From Flavobacterium ginsengisoli (GTDB lineage Bacteria; Bacteroidota; Bacteroidia; Flavobacteriales; Flavobacteriaceae), in NCBI RefSeq assembly GCF_029625315.1, contig NZ_CP121110.1, positions 1,975,501-2,039,500 of the forward strand: DNA of 64,000 nt. Direction: 5' to 3'. Shown one piece after another: positions 46,122-57,443 of this stretch; positions within the stretch are counted from its first letter, which is position 1, and each line of letters opens with the position of its first letter. The position numbers were made by a program, and so were the translations under genes. Under the pieces are notes generated by a model. The model saw only the letters and a list, made by a program, of their open reading frames with translations. It had not been told where the DNA came from and did no database searches.

Positions 46122-48755
46122 TTATTTCAAACCAGCCAAACTCTGCTCAATTGTAGCAATTTTTGCTAAAGCATCAGCTTGTTTTTGTTTTTCTAAATTA
46201 AGAACTTTCTCTGGAGCTCCGTTTACGAATTTCTCGTTTGAAAGTTTCGCTTCTACAGATTTCAAGAATCCTTTTGTATAATTTAATTCTTCTGTCAGTT
46301 TTGCAATCTCAGCTTCAATATCGATATTTCCTGTAATCGGGATGAAGTATTCATTCGATTTTACACGGAAAGACAGTGCGCCGTCTACTTTTTCAGAAAC
46401 ATATTCGAAAGCAGAAACGTTTCCTAATTTCGTTATGATTGAATCAAAATAAGTAGAAACATTTTCGCTGTTGATTCCTTTTAATTCAATTGCATCTTTA
46501 AACGGAATATTTTTATCTTTTCTGATTGTTCTAATTCCCGAAATTACTTCAATTGAGTTTTCAAAATCTAAAATCAATTTTGCATCAAACGGTTTTACTT
46601 CTGGCCAAGTTGAAACAATTAAAGCTTCTTCTGGAGTTCTTTCAGCGATTAATTGCCAGATTTCCTCTGTCAAGAAAGGCATAAACGGGTGCAATAACTT
46701 CAAGTTGTTTTCTAACATTTCGATCGCTTTCGCGAAAGTTACGCTGTCAATTGGCTGTTGGTATGCAGGTTTAATCATTTCTAAGAACCAAGAACAGAAA
46801 TCATCCCAAACCAATTTATAAATTGCCATAAGAGAATCTGAAATTCTGTATTTCTCAAAATTATCTTCGATGTCAACTAAAGTCTGCTGTAATTTCGCTT
46901 CATACCATTCGATTGCCACTTTTGATGATTCTGGCTGTGCGATAGTTTCAGAAACTTCCCATCCTTTAATCAATTTGAAGGCATTCCAGATTTTATTTGA
47001 AAACGCTTTTCCTTGACTGCATAATTCTTCATCAAACATAATATCGTTTCCTGCAGAAGCACTTAAAAGTAATCCCACACGAACACCATCAGCTCCAAAA
47101 GCATCGATCAAATCTAAAGGATCAGGAGAATTTCCTAATGATTTAGACATCTTACGACGTTGTTTGTCACGAACCAAACCAGTCAAATATACATTTGTAA
47201 ATGGTTTTTCGCCTGCATATTCGTAACCTGCAATGATCATTCTCGCCACCCAGAAAAATAAAATATCCGGACCAGTTACCAAGTCATTTGTTGGGTAATA
47301 GTATTTAAAATCTGGACTTTCTGGATCCATGATTCCGCCAAAAACTGACATTGGCCATAACCAAGAAGAAAACCATGTGTCTAACGCGTCAACATCTTGT
47401 TTTAAGTCAGATGTTGTAAGTGAGTTGTTAGATGTTTTTTCTTTTGCTAAAGCTAAAGCGTCTTCGATGTTTTCAGCAACTACGAAATCTTCTTTTCCGT
47501 CTCCATAATAATACGCTGGAATTTGTTGTCCCCACCATAATTGACGAGAAATATTCCAATCGCGAATGTTGTTTAACCAATGCGCATAAGTATTTTCGAA
47601 ACGTTTTGGATGTAATTTAATTTCTCCTGTTTCTAAAACCGACTTAATTGCAGGTTTTACTAATTCTTCCATTTTCAAGAACCATTGGTCAGATAATCTT
47701 GGTTCGATTACTGCTTTTGTTCTTTCAGAAGTTCCAACTTTATTTAAGTGAGTTTCTGTTTTTGCTAAAGCTCCAATTTCTTCCAGTTCTTTTGCAATTT
47801 CAGTACGAACCACAAAACGGTCTTTTCCTTGATAATGTAATCCGAAACTATTTAAAGTTGCATCTTCATTAAAAATATCAACGATTTCTAGGTTGTGTTT
47901 TTCTCCTAAAGTTTTATCGTTCATATCGTGAGCAGGCGTTACTTTCAAACATCCTGTTCCGAATTCTACATCTACATATTCGTCTTCAATAATTGGGATT
48001 ACTCTTCCGCAAATAGGAACGATCGCTTTTTTACCTTTTAAATGTGCAAAACGCTCATCATTAGGATTAATACAAATTGCAGTATCTCCAAAAATAGTTT
48101 CTGGACGAGTTGTAGCAATCGTTAAGAAGTCTTCTGAACCTTCAATTTTATATTTTAAGAAAAATAATTTTCCTTGTTGTTCTTCGTAAATTACTTCTTC
48201 GTCAGAAAGAGTAGTTTTTGCTTCCGGATCCCAGTTTACCATGCGGTATCCTCTGTAGATTAATCCTTTGTTGTATAAATCTACAAACGATTTAATTACA
48301 GATGCAGACATATCTGGATCCATAGTAAATTTAGTGCGTTCCCAATCGCAAGAAGCACCTAATTTCTTAAGTTGTTCTAAGATTGTTCCACCATATTTAT
48401 CTGTCCATTCCCAAGCATGTTTTAGGAATTCTTCACGGGTCAAATCGTTTTTATTGATTCCTTCTGCTTTTAATTTCGCTACCACTTTTGCTTCAGTTGC
48501 AATAGAAGCGTGATCTGTTCCCGGAACCCAACAAGCGTTGAATCCTTTAAGACGTGCACGGCGAATTAAAACATCCTGAATCGTATTATTCAACATATGT
48601 CCCATGTGAAGGACTCCAGTGACGTTTGGCGGCGGAATTACAATGGTGTACGGTGTTCTATGATCTGGTTCTGAATGAAAATAATTGTTTTTCATCCAGT
48701 AATCATACCATTTACTCTCAATCGTCTTAGCGTCAAATTGTGCTGGAATTGTCAT
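46122..48755 (-). CDS. valS: Valyl-tRNA synthetase
   Basis: 877 aa, intact. The HIGH motif is in PPNVTGVLHMGHMLN near residue 40; the KMSKS motif is in RRKMSKSLGNSPDPLD. The editing domain, anticodon-binding domain and the C-terminal coiled coil (EIAKLTEELNYTKGFLKSVEAKL) follow in order. Charges tRNA-Val with proofreading. Its leader on the minus strand contains the CGATTAAAC repeat array at 48763-48920. Confidence 0.96.
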   Translation of the reverse strand: MTIPAQFDAKTIESKWYDYWMKNNYFHSEPDHRTPYTIVIPPPNVTGVLHMGHMLNNTIQDVLIRRARLKGFNACWVPGTDHASIATEAKVVAKLKAEGINKNDLTREEFLKHAWEWTDKYGGTILEQLKKLGASCDWERTKFTMDPDMSASVIKSFVDLYNKGLIYRGYRMVNWDPEAKTTLSDEEVIYEEQQGKLFFLKYKIEGSEDFLTIATTRPETIFGDTAICINPNDERFAHLKGKKAIVPICGRVIPIIEDEYVDVEFGTGCLKVTPAHDMNDKTLGEKHNLEIVDIFNEDATLNSFGLHYQGKDRFVVRTEIAKELEEIGALAKTETHLNKVGTSERTKAVIEPRLSDQWFLKMEELVKPAIKSVLETGEIKLHPKRFENTYAHWLNNIRDWNISRQLWWGQQIPAYYYGDGKEDFVVAENIEDALALAKEKTSNNSLTTSDLKQDVDALDTWFSSWLWPMSVFGGIMDPESPDFKYYYPTNDLVTGPDILFFWVARMIIAGYEYAGEKPFTNVYLTGLVRDKQRRKMSKSLGNSPDPLDLIDAFGADGVRVGLLLSASAGNDIMFDEELCSQGKAFSNKIWNAFKLIKGWEVSETIAQPESSKVAIEWYEAKLQQTLVDIEDNFEKYRISDSLMAIYKLVWDDFCSWFLEMIKPAYQQPIDSVTFAKAIEMLENNLKLLHPFMPFLTEEIWQLIAERTPEEALIVSTWPEVKPFDAKLILDFENSIEVISGIRTIRKDKNIPFKDAIELKGINSENVSTYFDSIITKLGNVSAFEYVSEKVDGALSFRVKSNEYFIPITGNIDIEAEIAKLTEELNYTKGFLKSVEAKLSNEKFVNGAPEKVLNLEKQKQADALAKIATIEQSLAGLK

Positions 48756-48762
48756 TTACTAG

Positions 48763-48920
48763 GGTTGTTTAATCGTTAATTTGTTTAACCGCTTAATCGG
48801 TTTTGATCATCGAATTTCAAATTGATTTGTTTTCTTATTTCTGTTTTAAAAAATCATTTATAAATCAATCTCAACGATTAAACAAATAAACGATTAAACA
48901 GTTAAACAAAAAAACTGGTT
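48763..48920. repeat. CGATTAAAC array with inverted arms in front of valS
   Basis: Left arm TTGTTTAATCGTTAATTTG and TTAACCGCTTAATCGG (48763 to about 48802); right arm CAACGATTAAACAAATAAACG and ATTAAACAGTTAAAC (to 48918). The minus-strand copy closest to valS ends 7 nt before its start codon. Similar words precede 59606 and cysS. Confidence 0.75.
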
Positions 48921-49042
48921 CAATTTTTGTATTTATAACTGACAGCAAAAGTAAATAATTAAGTAGACTATAAAAAGAGAAATAATAATTTGTGTGTTAA
49001 TTAAAAGAATGTATATTTACTTACAATAAAAAAAGATTTCAT

Positions 49043-49423
49043 ATGAAAAATACAGCCTCTTTTATTGCAGTCTTATTGTTTAGCGCAATAAGTTTTGCAC
49101 AAAACGGCCCAAAAATTGAATTTGCGACCTCAGACAATACAATTGATTATGGAAAAATTTCTAAAGGCGACAATGGGCTTCGTTCCTTTGAATTTACAAA
49201 TACTGGTGATGCTCCATTATTAATTACAGGTGCAGAATCTACAGTAAGTTCTATCATTGTAACAAAACCTGCGGCAGCAATTTTGCCAGGCAAAAAAGGA
49301 AAAATTGATGTAAAATATAATATGGTAGCAGGACCTATTCGTAAAACAATTACTGTTGAAACAAACGCAGTAAACTATCCTGACGGAAGAGTAGCTCTTA
49401 AAATTAAGGGTGAAGTTCAATAA
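49043..49423 (+). CDS. DUF1573 domain secreted protein
   Basis: 126 aa. The signal peptide ends ISFAQN; the rest is one DUF1573 (ASH/Ig-like) domain: EFATSDNTIDYGKISKGDNG, FEFTNTGDAPLLITGAESTV, VKYNMVAGPIRKTITVETNA. Members are common in Bacteroidota and of unknown function. Terminator at 49447-49480. Confidence 0.85.
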   Translation: MKNTASFIAVLLFSAISFAQNGPKIEFATSDNTIDYGKISKGDNGLRSFEFTNTGDAPLLITGAESTVSSIIVTKPAAAILPGKKGKIDVKYNMVAGPIRKTITVETNAVNYPDGRVALKIKGEVQ

Positions 49424-49446
49424 GAATTAAAAAACTTCTAAATAAT

Positions 49447-49480
49447 AAAAAGCCGTTTCTAAATCTAGAAACGGCTTTTT
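49447..49480. terminator. Bidirectional terminator
   Basis: AAAAAGCCGTTTCTA pairs with TAGAAACGGCTTTTT. It lies between convergent genes ending at 49423 and 49568. Confidence 0.85.
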
Positions 49481-49567
49481 ACTTTTACAGAGAAATATCT
49501 TCCTTCTAAAATCTTTTCTCATTATCTACATAGAGAAACATCTTGCTTCTCAAATCTTTCTTCTTTA

Positions 49568-50047
49568 TTACTTCGCAAGACATTCTACTGAGTCAAATTT
49601 ATATTTTACGCTGTCAAAATCAATCGGTTTATCTTTTACCAAATAAGTTACTCCCATTGTTGTCTGCATAGTTCCGTTACCCAAAATAAGCTGATTGTTA
49701 CGTTTTAAAAATGCCATAGGATTTTTGAAGGTTTTAGCGTCCTCATTAACTTTAAAAGTGTAGTCTACAAATAAAGTATCTCCGTGGAATTCACCTGCAA
49801 CTTCTCCTTTTCTAACAGTTGAAGGTGCTACATTCATAACCATATCTCCCGTTAATTTTCCGTTCTTTAACGTATTCAGTTTTAAATCTATTGTATCCTT
49901 TTCGTAAATTGCTTTATAGCATGCAGTACTTACGACTGCTTCACCTTCTGCTTTTACAGCTTCAGCGGCTTTTTGTTTTTCTTCATTTTTACAGCTTTGC
50001 AATCCAATAAAGGATAGAAGCAAACAAGATAAGGTTAGATTTCTCAT
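49568..50047 (-). CDS. Lipoprotein, unknown function
   Basis: 159 aa. The signal ends in the lipobox GLQSC (Cys19), followed by a Lys/Glu helix. The mature domain is beta-rich with TACYKAIYEKDTIDLKLNTL and KNPMAFLKRNNQLILGNGTM. It lies just downstream of the type IX cluster, but no functional link is evident. Confidence 0.6.
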   Translation of the reverse strand: MRNLTLSCLLLSFIGLQSCKNEEKQKAAEAVKAEGEAVVSTACYKAIYEKDTIDLKLNTLKNGKLTGDMVMNVAPSTVRKGEVAGEFHGDTLFVDYTFKVNEDAKTFKNPMAFLKRNNQLILGNGTMQTTMGVTYLVKDKPIDFDSVKYKFDSVECLAK

Positions 50048-50113
50048 ATTTTTTCTATTTTGTTGATACTATTATAAAATTAAAGAAAAAAAGGCTTTCT
50101 TCTTTCAATAATT

Positions 50114-52251
50114 TTATAAATTTTTAATTACAAATTCAGATCTTCTATTCAATTCGTGTTCTTCTTCTGAGCAAGATTCATCTGTTTTGCATTTTATAAT
50201 TGGAACCGATTCGCCATAACCTTTTGCTACAACTCGCTTAGAATCTATGCCAGATTGTATGATAAACTCTCGCGTTGAATTGGCTCTTTTTTGAGATAAA
50301 TCAGCATTGTATTTTTCATTTCCTCGTGAATCGGTATGCGATCCGATTTCGATTTTCATGTCTGGATATTTCTTCATCAATTCTACAACTCGTCCTAAAA
50401 TCACTTTCGATTCTTTACGGATATACCACAAATCGTAATCAAAATAAATAGGATCTGTTTTTATGATTAAACGTTCTTTATCCTTGACAATATCTTTTTC
50501 TTTTTCTAAAATTTCTTTTACTTTTTCGTTCTTTCGAATTTCAGCGACTACAATTGCCGCTTCTTTGGCTTTTTTGTCTTTCTCTTTTAATTCAATTGTC
50601 GCCAAGGCTTCTTTTTTCTTGTTTTCTTCTTCAATAATAATTTCCTGTTTTCTCTTGTTTTCAGCAATTTGTTTTTCTTCTTTTTGAATTGCTTCTAAAG
50701 ATCTTAGTGCCAAAGAACCATCATTAACTTTATCTCTTGTTTTGTCTAATGTCAATATTTTAGAAGCATTAGTATAATTTTCTTTGAAAGCACTAATTTT
50801 ATACGAAGCCTCGCAAGCAACAGTAAAACTGAATTTTCCGTCAGCCGAAGTTGTAATAGTATTTAAAGTCTTATTTTCTGAATCTTGCAATAATACCGTT
50901 GCATTTTCTAAAGCCAATTGTGTATCAAGATCTGTAATGGTTCCAGCAATAAACTGTTTGCAATCTTCAACAATCAAATCTTTTATTTCTTTGAATTGGT
51001 AAATATCATCGCTTCCTTTACCTCCTTCTCTATTCGAAGCAAAAAATCCTTCTTTAGTGTTCGAATCAATATTAAATGCAAAATCATCTAAATTAGAGTT
51101 TAATGGAAGTCCGACATTTACGGGTTTTAAATACTCGTTTCCATTTATTTCAGAGACAAAAACATCTAAAGATCCATAACCTAAATGTCCGTCTGATGAA
51201 AAATAAAGCTTATTATCTGCAGAAGCAAAAGGAAACTGTTCTCTTTTGTCTGTATTAATTTCTGAACCTAAATTTTTCGGTGTATCAAATGCCCCTTTAT
51301 TGATGTTAACCGAATAAATGTCAAAAGAGCCGATAGATCCTGGCATATCAGAAGCAAAATACAAGACTTTTTCATCTGGACTTAAAGCGGGATGTTCAAC
51401 AGAATAATTTGGACTATTAAATGGAAGCGACGTAACATTTGTCCATTTTCCTTCTACCAATTCTGCTTTAAAAATCTGAAGATTAGAGATTTTTTTATCG
51501 TCTTTTTCTTCTTTCCGTTTTTAGAATTGTTTCGGGTAAAATACATTGTTTTGCCATCTTTTGTAAAAACAGCATTCGATTCGTGCATTCCGGTTTTTAA
51601 TTCTTTAGCAAAATAATGGATAATGGAATCTGCAGAATTAATGTTTTTAAGCGGAATCGTAACCAAATTTAAATAGGTTTCATTATCCCATTTGTATCTT
51701 TTGTCAAACAAACCTGGTTTCAATTTTACTCCTGCAAAAACTAGATTGTCTTTGTATTTTACAGCTCCAAATTCAGAATTTGGCGTATTTATCGCAAGAT
51801 TTTTAATTTCAAAACGTTTACCAATTGCGGTGACATTTTCTAAAGTTTTCAATTCTTTTTCAAAATTGACCATATCTTCTGCATTTGCAGATTTAGAATA
51901 ATATTCCTTTAAATTGGCATTTGCATCATCGTTACTATTTGTTGCTTTTAGAGTTTGTGCATATCTAAAATAATATTCTCGGTCTAAATTATTGCTGTAA
52001 TTGCCAATCAAGAGACGATAATAGCGTTGCGCTTTAATCAATTCATTGGTATAGAAATAAGAATCGGCAAGATTTTTAATGACTTCTTGAGAAGGTCTTT
52101 CGTCTGCTAATTTTTGATATAAAATAATGGCTTCGCTGTAATACGTTTTATCAAAAAAACGTTTTGCTCTGGCTAATTCCTGATCTTGTGCATTTATAAA
52201 CTGTATTGAAAATACGAATACAATAACGAGTAATTTTTTCATATTTTTCAT
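50114..52251 (-). CDS. OmpA-type protein with TPR, PD40 and carboxypeptidase-like domains; one frameshift
   Basis: About 712 aa joined. From the N-terminus: signal peptide (FINAQD), TPR-like helices (AIILYQKLADERPSQEV), PD40/WD-like beta repeats (SPDEKVLYFASDMPGS, SADNKLYFSSDGHLG), a carboxypeptidase-like domain, a coiled coil of Lys/Glu, and an OmpA domain with IEIGSHTDSRGNEKYN. The frame breaks near 51512 in an A run (four A expected, three seen), not at GCTTGC. It follows porP/sprF by 1 nt. Such PorE/SprE-like proteins anchor type IX machinery to peptidoglycan. Confidence 0.82.
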
Positions 52252-52252
52252 T

Positions 52253-53179
52253 TTAGAAGAATCTTGGAGATTTATCAAATCCTTTTCCTAACAAGTCCAA
52301 ATCAAACAAAAGCATAATTTCGTGTGTTCCTGAATTAAACTGTCCGAAGTTTGTAAGTGTGTAATCATAGGCATAACCTATTCTCAGCGTTGGCGTAACA
52401 TTTATATTAAATAGAGCACTTACCGAATCATCAATTCTGTATGCTGCTCCAAATTCGAATTTTTCATTGTACAAAACATTAGCAGTAACATCTAAACTAA
52501 TTGGTGCACCTTTTACAAATTTTGACATAAACGCTGGTTTCAATTTCACTTTATCATTAACCTGAAAAACATAACCCGCTGTCAAAAAAGTATGTATTTC
52601 TTCTGAACCGAAAGCATTAACTCCTGACTTTTCTTCGATATATTTTGACTTTAGTAAATTCGGTGCAGACAATCCAACGTATAGATTATCTCTAAAATAA
52701 TAAGCTCCAACTCCAATATTAGGTTTTGTTGCATTTATGTTTTCTGAAAAAGCTAAATCTGTTTGAGGATCTGTAAATCTGAATCCGTTAAAATTAGTTT
52801 GCATAGACGAAAATCCAGCTTTTAAACCTAACGATAATTTATTTTTTCCGCCTAATTTTAAAACATAGGCAAAGTCAGCATAAACGTTGTTTTCCTTTTT
52901 TGCACCGTCACCAATATCATCAGAAATAAATGAGATTCCTGCTTCTATTTTGTCATTAATTGCGGTATGTCCAAAAAATGTAAATGTTTTAGGCGCACCG
53001 TAAGCGCCAACCCACTGCGTTCTGTATAATCCGCCAAAATTCATCATGGCGGGAACTCCAGTTGCATAAGCAGGATTTACAACGCTCATATTATACATAT
53101 AATGCGTATACTCAGGATCTTGCTGGGCAGAAATGGATAAACAGAAAAGGAAATTTATAAGGAGTATTATTTTTTTCAT
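52253..53179 (-). CDS. PorP/SprF family type IX secretion protein
   Basis: 308 aa. The signal peptide ends ISAQQD, followed by PEYTHYMYNMSVVNPAYATG, the PorP/SprF hallmark, then GLYRTQWVGAYGAPKTF and a barrel ending HEIMLLFDLDLL. SprF-type proteins work with type IX secretion to export or anchor large type B substrates at the surface. It is flanked by the type B substrate (upstream) and an OmpA protein (downstream). Confidence 0.93.
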   Translation of the reverse strand: MKKIILLINFLFCLSISAQQDPEYTHYMYNMSVVNPAYATGVPAMMNFGGLYRTQWVGAYGAPKTFTFFGHTAINDKIEAGISFISDDIGDGAKKENNVYADFAYVLKLGGKNKLSLGLKAGFSSMQTNFNGFRFTDPQTDLAFSENINATKPNIGVGAYYFRDNLYVGLSAPNLLKSKYIEEKSGVNAFGSEEIHTFLTAGYVFQVNDKVKLKPAFMSKFVKGAPISLDVTANVLYNEKFEFGAAYRIDDSVSALFNINVTPTLRIGYAYDYTLTNFGQFNSGTHEIMLLFDLDLLGKGFDKSPRFF

Positions 53180-53209
53180 TTGAAAATTATATTAAAAATA
53201 TAAAAGAGA

Positions 53210-55843
53210 TTATCGATTTAAGTAAAGACGGCCTTGTTGTGGCGGTTTATTGTCTTTATTAAAATGCGACACATAAAAATAAACTCCATTGGGTGCAACG
53301 CCTCCAGCGATACCGCTTTTCTCGTAATTCTTGCCATCCCAAGCTGGTTTACTATTATCTCCTTTATACATTCCGTTGCCGTACCTGTTATAAATTTCAA
53401 GTGTATAGTTTGGATATAAAAATTCAATATCTTTTATCACAAATGAATCGTTTACACCGTCTCCGTTTGGAGAAAATCCGTCAGGAACAAAGAAATCGTA
53501 CTGAGCAACTTCACAATCTCGTAAAGAGACTTTCACTTCTTTATAATTTTCAGATAGACATCTTGTTGTTTCATTTAAATCGTATCCGTAATAAATTGCA
53601 TTGTGCACCAATAATGTGGTTGAAGGCAATAAATTTCCGTCTACAGAATCATACCAAGCTACCGTTGACGGAACATTTGTCTTACTGGATAAATCGCTTA
53701 TTTTCGGATTTGCTAAACCGCAAAAATCTGCCGTTTCGTTCATTTCTGGTGCTGGCGTATCATTTATCACTACCGAAACTTTTGCGGGTTCTGAAATACA
53801 ACCTTCAGCAGAGGTTTCTGTAACGTAATAATCTTCTGTTTTTAAAACATAATCAACGGCGAGTGGCGTTGTTGCTGTTGCAGAATTATACCATTTGTAC
53901 TGAGTTCCTTTTGGTTCTAAATTGGCAATTACCGCCTCGTCTACTTTACAAAAGTTCTGATCTAAAACAGTTGGTGCAGGCGGAATCGGATTTATAATGA
54001 AATCGTCTGTAATGTTGATTAAATCGACATCACAATTTGTAACCGTATTAGTTAAATTCAATAATGTAATTTTTGTTGAACCTGTATTTAAAAGCAATTC
54101 GGCAGGAATTACAAAATCTAACTTACCATTTTGCACTGTATTACTAATAGTCTGTATTCCCGAAATATTACTTTCTGACAATTGATAAGAAATACTAACA
54201 TTGGTTAAAGTTTCCAACCCAGAAATTTCAACAGTAACAGGTGCATTCAAGCAATAATCTTTAACTGCCGCAATTACAGTTAATGCATTTGGCAACGGAT
54301 TTACATATAGATTTCCTGCAACATTTGCTGTATTGGTACATTGTGGTGAAGGATTTGTAATATTGGTTATATTATAAATTGTAATTACCGACAATCCGCT
54401 TCTTTTACTCAGGTTTCCCGAATTGTAAAAGATGCTTTTCCGCCAACAGATTGTATTTCTGCTGTTTCGCCCATAGCTAGATTATCTCCATTTATATTGT
54501 AAGAAATACGATAAGTACCATCAAGCAATTGAGGTGCAATAATATCAATTGTCGCTATATCATTTTGGCAAACAGGAAGCGCTGTTAGCGTAGCATTAGT
54601 TAAAAGCGGTAACGGATAAATTGTTAAAACACTCGAAAACGGATTGAAAATGTCTACGCATTTTCTTCTACTTGTTGTAGACACTATACCTGTAACCGTT
54701 ATCGTATACTCACCTACTTCTTTAAAATAAGATGATTGTATTGGAAAATTAAATTCTCCATTCACAAAATCCCCTCTTACATTATCAGATGCTGATACTC
54801 CTGGCCCAACAATAGTAAAGCTTACATCATATTTCCCATTAGGAATATTATCTTGCCCTTGGGTAATTTTTGCCGAATAAGTCGCTGTCGCAATTTCAGA
54901 TTCGCAAATATCTTTGCTTACTTCAATTTTAGATCCTGTAAAATCAAGTCTTTTTTCGAGAGTTATATTTACAGTAGCACTTTTATTAGCACATATATTA
55001 CTATTAGGAAGCGCCAAAACAGTGTAGGTATAAGGGTATACGCCAGGTCCATTTGCATCAAACAATTCTTGAAGATTAATGTTATGATCTGTAGCAGAAG
55101 TCAATCCCATACCTGTCCAAGTACCTCCTTTATCCCCTTCACCTATCCGGTCAAATAAATCTAAATCGGTGTAGGCCGCCAAATCTGTAGTCCCGCATAA
55201 TTCCAAATCTTGTGGTTCTCCAATTTTAGGAGCTATAAAAATAGTCACCTGCACATTGGTTGACTTTGTATCAGGAGAACACGCCAGCACTGCCGGTACA
55301 GTATATATAAAGTTAAGCGTAGTTTTGGTTGTATATTGTCCAATTGGTATTGTACGCGGTACAGGCTGCCCTTTATCGGTAGTAAAACTTCCGTTTACAT
55401 GTGGCCCCATAACCTTACTGTCAAAAGCTGTAAAAAGATTAAAAAAATTATTTTCGTTACAAACTGTTGCTTCAGATCCCACGCCCACGTATGCGCCTAT
55501 GGTAATCGTGACTACAGCTTTGTTATTTGTACACCCCGAAGTCGCTGGAGCTGTATAGGTATAGTGATATTCTCCTCCGCTAAGGATAAATTGAGCATTT
55601 AAAATACCAGTAGAAGGATCTAAACCTTGTAGATTATTATCATCTGTCCATGTTCCACCTGGAATTGGAGAACCTCCTAACAAAGAAAATAAATTTACTG
55701 ATTGATAAATGGGATTAGTGACATCGCAAATTAATTCATTTACATTGTCAGTACCAGCACATTGTGCCGTTAGTTTTGAAGGAATTAAGGAAAAAAATAA
55801 AAAACAATACAAAATGTAGGTAGTTAATGTAGTTTTTTGCCAT
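53210..55843 (-). CDS. Large type IX substrate with type B (gliding-motility) sorting domain; two frameshifts
   Basis: About 877 aa joined. The probable start is ATG at 55843 with one extra A in an A run before the signal (LTAQC), although TTG at 55812 also works. A second break is near 54408 in an A run (FTIRE-NLSKRSG). The body is a series of Ig-like, immunoglobulin-type domains typical of adhesins, ending in the gliding-motility C-terminal domain: FVPDGFSPNGDGVNDSF, YNRYGNGMYKG and VYFYVSHF. The C-terminal domain targets it for type IX secretion, probably with the PorP/SprF next door. Confidence 0.85.
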
Positions 55844-55993
55844 AGATTAATTTTTTGTTAAACATAAGAAATTATCTAACTAAAAAGCTAATTTTTAGTA
55901 AACTTATTTTCACAAAAAAAAGGCACACCTACATTACAATAGCTTAAAATGGGGTTTTTAAAGAAATCAACCCAAAATTAAAATTCTACTTTT

Positions 55994-57320
55994 TTACAAC
56001 TCATCTTCTAATTTAAACCTAAATTTAAGCACCAAACTATTTCGTTCTACCTCAAGATTAATCCATACATCATCTTCAGATTTCAAAAGATTATTTATTT
56101 GTTGAAGAGTGTATTTATATGGCTGATTTTTATTGATACTAACTATAATATCACCTTTTCGTAATCCACATTTTTCAGCAACGAGAATTCTCACGCACAT
56201 TTACTATTTCGTAAACTGGCTTAAGAGCAAATTTATACTTGAAGTTATTTTCGTTTTTGTCTTTTTCTTGCAATTCATCCATTGTAGAAGCAACTCTTAC
56301 AGTCTCTAAATGTACTGTTTCTTGCACCCATTGAAGTCCGTTGTGCTGAATCGTAATTCCGCTCTTATTATAAGTAAAAGGTTCTCCAAATTTGCTGTTT
56401 CTTTTTAAGTACAGTTTTTTTTCTTTATAATCTAAAACTAAGGTAAATCGTTTCAAAACTTCTCCACCAACAGAACCGATACGTCCTGGAACCATCTTAA
56501 CGTTACGAATTGATGCAGAATCAGGAAAAGAGACAATAGGTTTTTTAAAATCAAATTCGTCTATAGAGAATTTATCAATTTTAGCGCGATGTCCTTCAAT
56601 GTCACCGCTAAAACCTTTTCCTAAAAAATCAGGAAAGTTTTTGTTCGGGAGTTTTATTTTATCATTTTCAAAAATCCAGAAAGCATCACTATTTCCAATA
56701 TCAATTAAAAGCTTTGCCGGAATTTCTTGATCATTAACTGTAGCTTTTGTAATTATATAAGGTTTTGACTTTTCAACCGTTATCGGAACCATTTTAAACT
56801 GTTTATCAAGTTTTCCCTGATATCTATCGCTCTTAGCATGAACTATTATTTTCTTTTTCTGGTAATTAATTTCAACAAGATTGTTTCTAAAGAATTTATG
56901 ACCGATAATTCCATTAACAGGAATTCCAATATGAGAAGACAAATTAAAACTTTGATCTAGGATAATAAAAACCATATGGTCACTTGATTTCAGACCATGC
57001 GTTTCTAGAATATTCTTTGTCGATTTCAAGCCTTCTATCTCTTCTTCGCTTCCTAATCCACGGAGTTTGATTTTCTCAACATTGTTAAAACTAACTTCTT
57101 GTTTATCTTCCATACTAAACAAAAGTGTTTCTTCAACACCAGAATCAAGAAGAAAATTCAACTCTACTCCATTCACTTTTATAGGAATAAAAACGAGGTT
57201 ATTAATCAATTTAAAAGGGATCGTAGCCTTTGTTGCATTGTTTTCCAATATGAAATCGCCTTGTCCAAAAAGCAAAAAAGGTAAGAATAACCCAAAAAAC
57301 AATACTATATATTTTTTCAT
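55994..57320 (-). CDS. Retropepsin-like aspartyl protease with PDZ domain; one frameshift
   Basis: About 441 aa joined, from ATG at 57320. The signal ends LFGQGD. Two aspartic-protease lobes are visible: NFLLDSGVEETLLFSMED (DSG) near residue 60 and AKLLIDIGNSDAFWIF (DIG in place of DSG/DTG) near 200. A PDZ domain follows. The frame breaks at GCAACG 56178-56183: one extra base separates VNVRENS-VAEKCGLRKGDIIVSIN. Probably a periplasmic protease or a binding protein of this fold. Confidence 0.78.
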
Positions 57321-57443
57321 TGACAATATTTTATTATAAAATTAGTAAATATATTTATTATTGTTACATTTTTGGAAGTACCCTTATTGTTTACGTTAAA
57401 TTCGAAAAAAATATGCAAATTTGCACTTCAATAATTTATACTC

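Noticed and set aside
46122-48755. Several plus-strand frames of 60-120 codons inside valS.
   Set aside because: They lie opposite a strong intact synthetase and carry no motif; they are shadows. Similar frames opposite topB, prfA, the OmpA gene and the type IX substrate were left out for the same reason.
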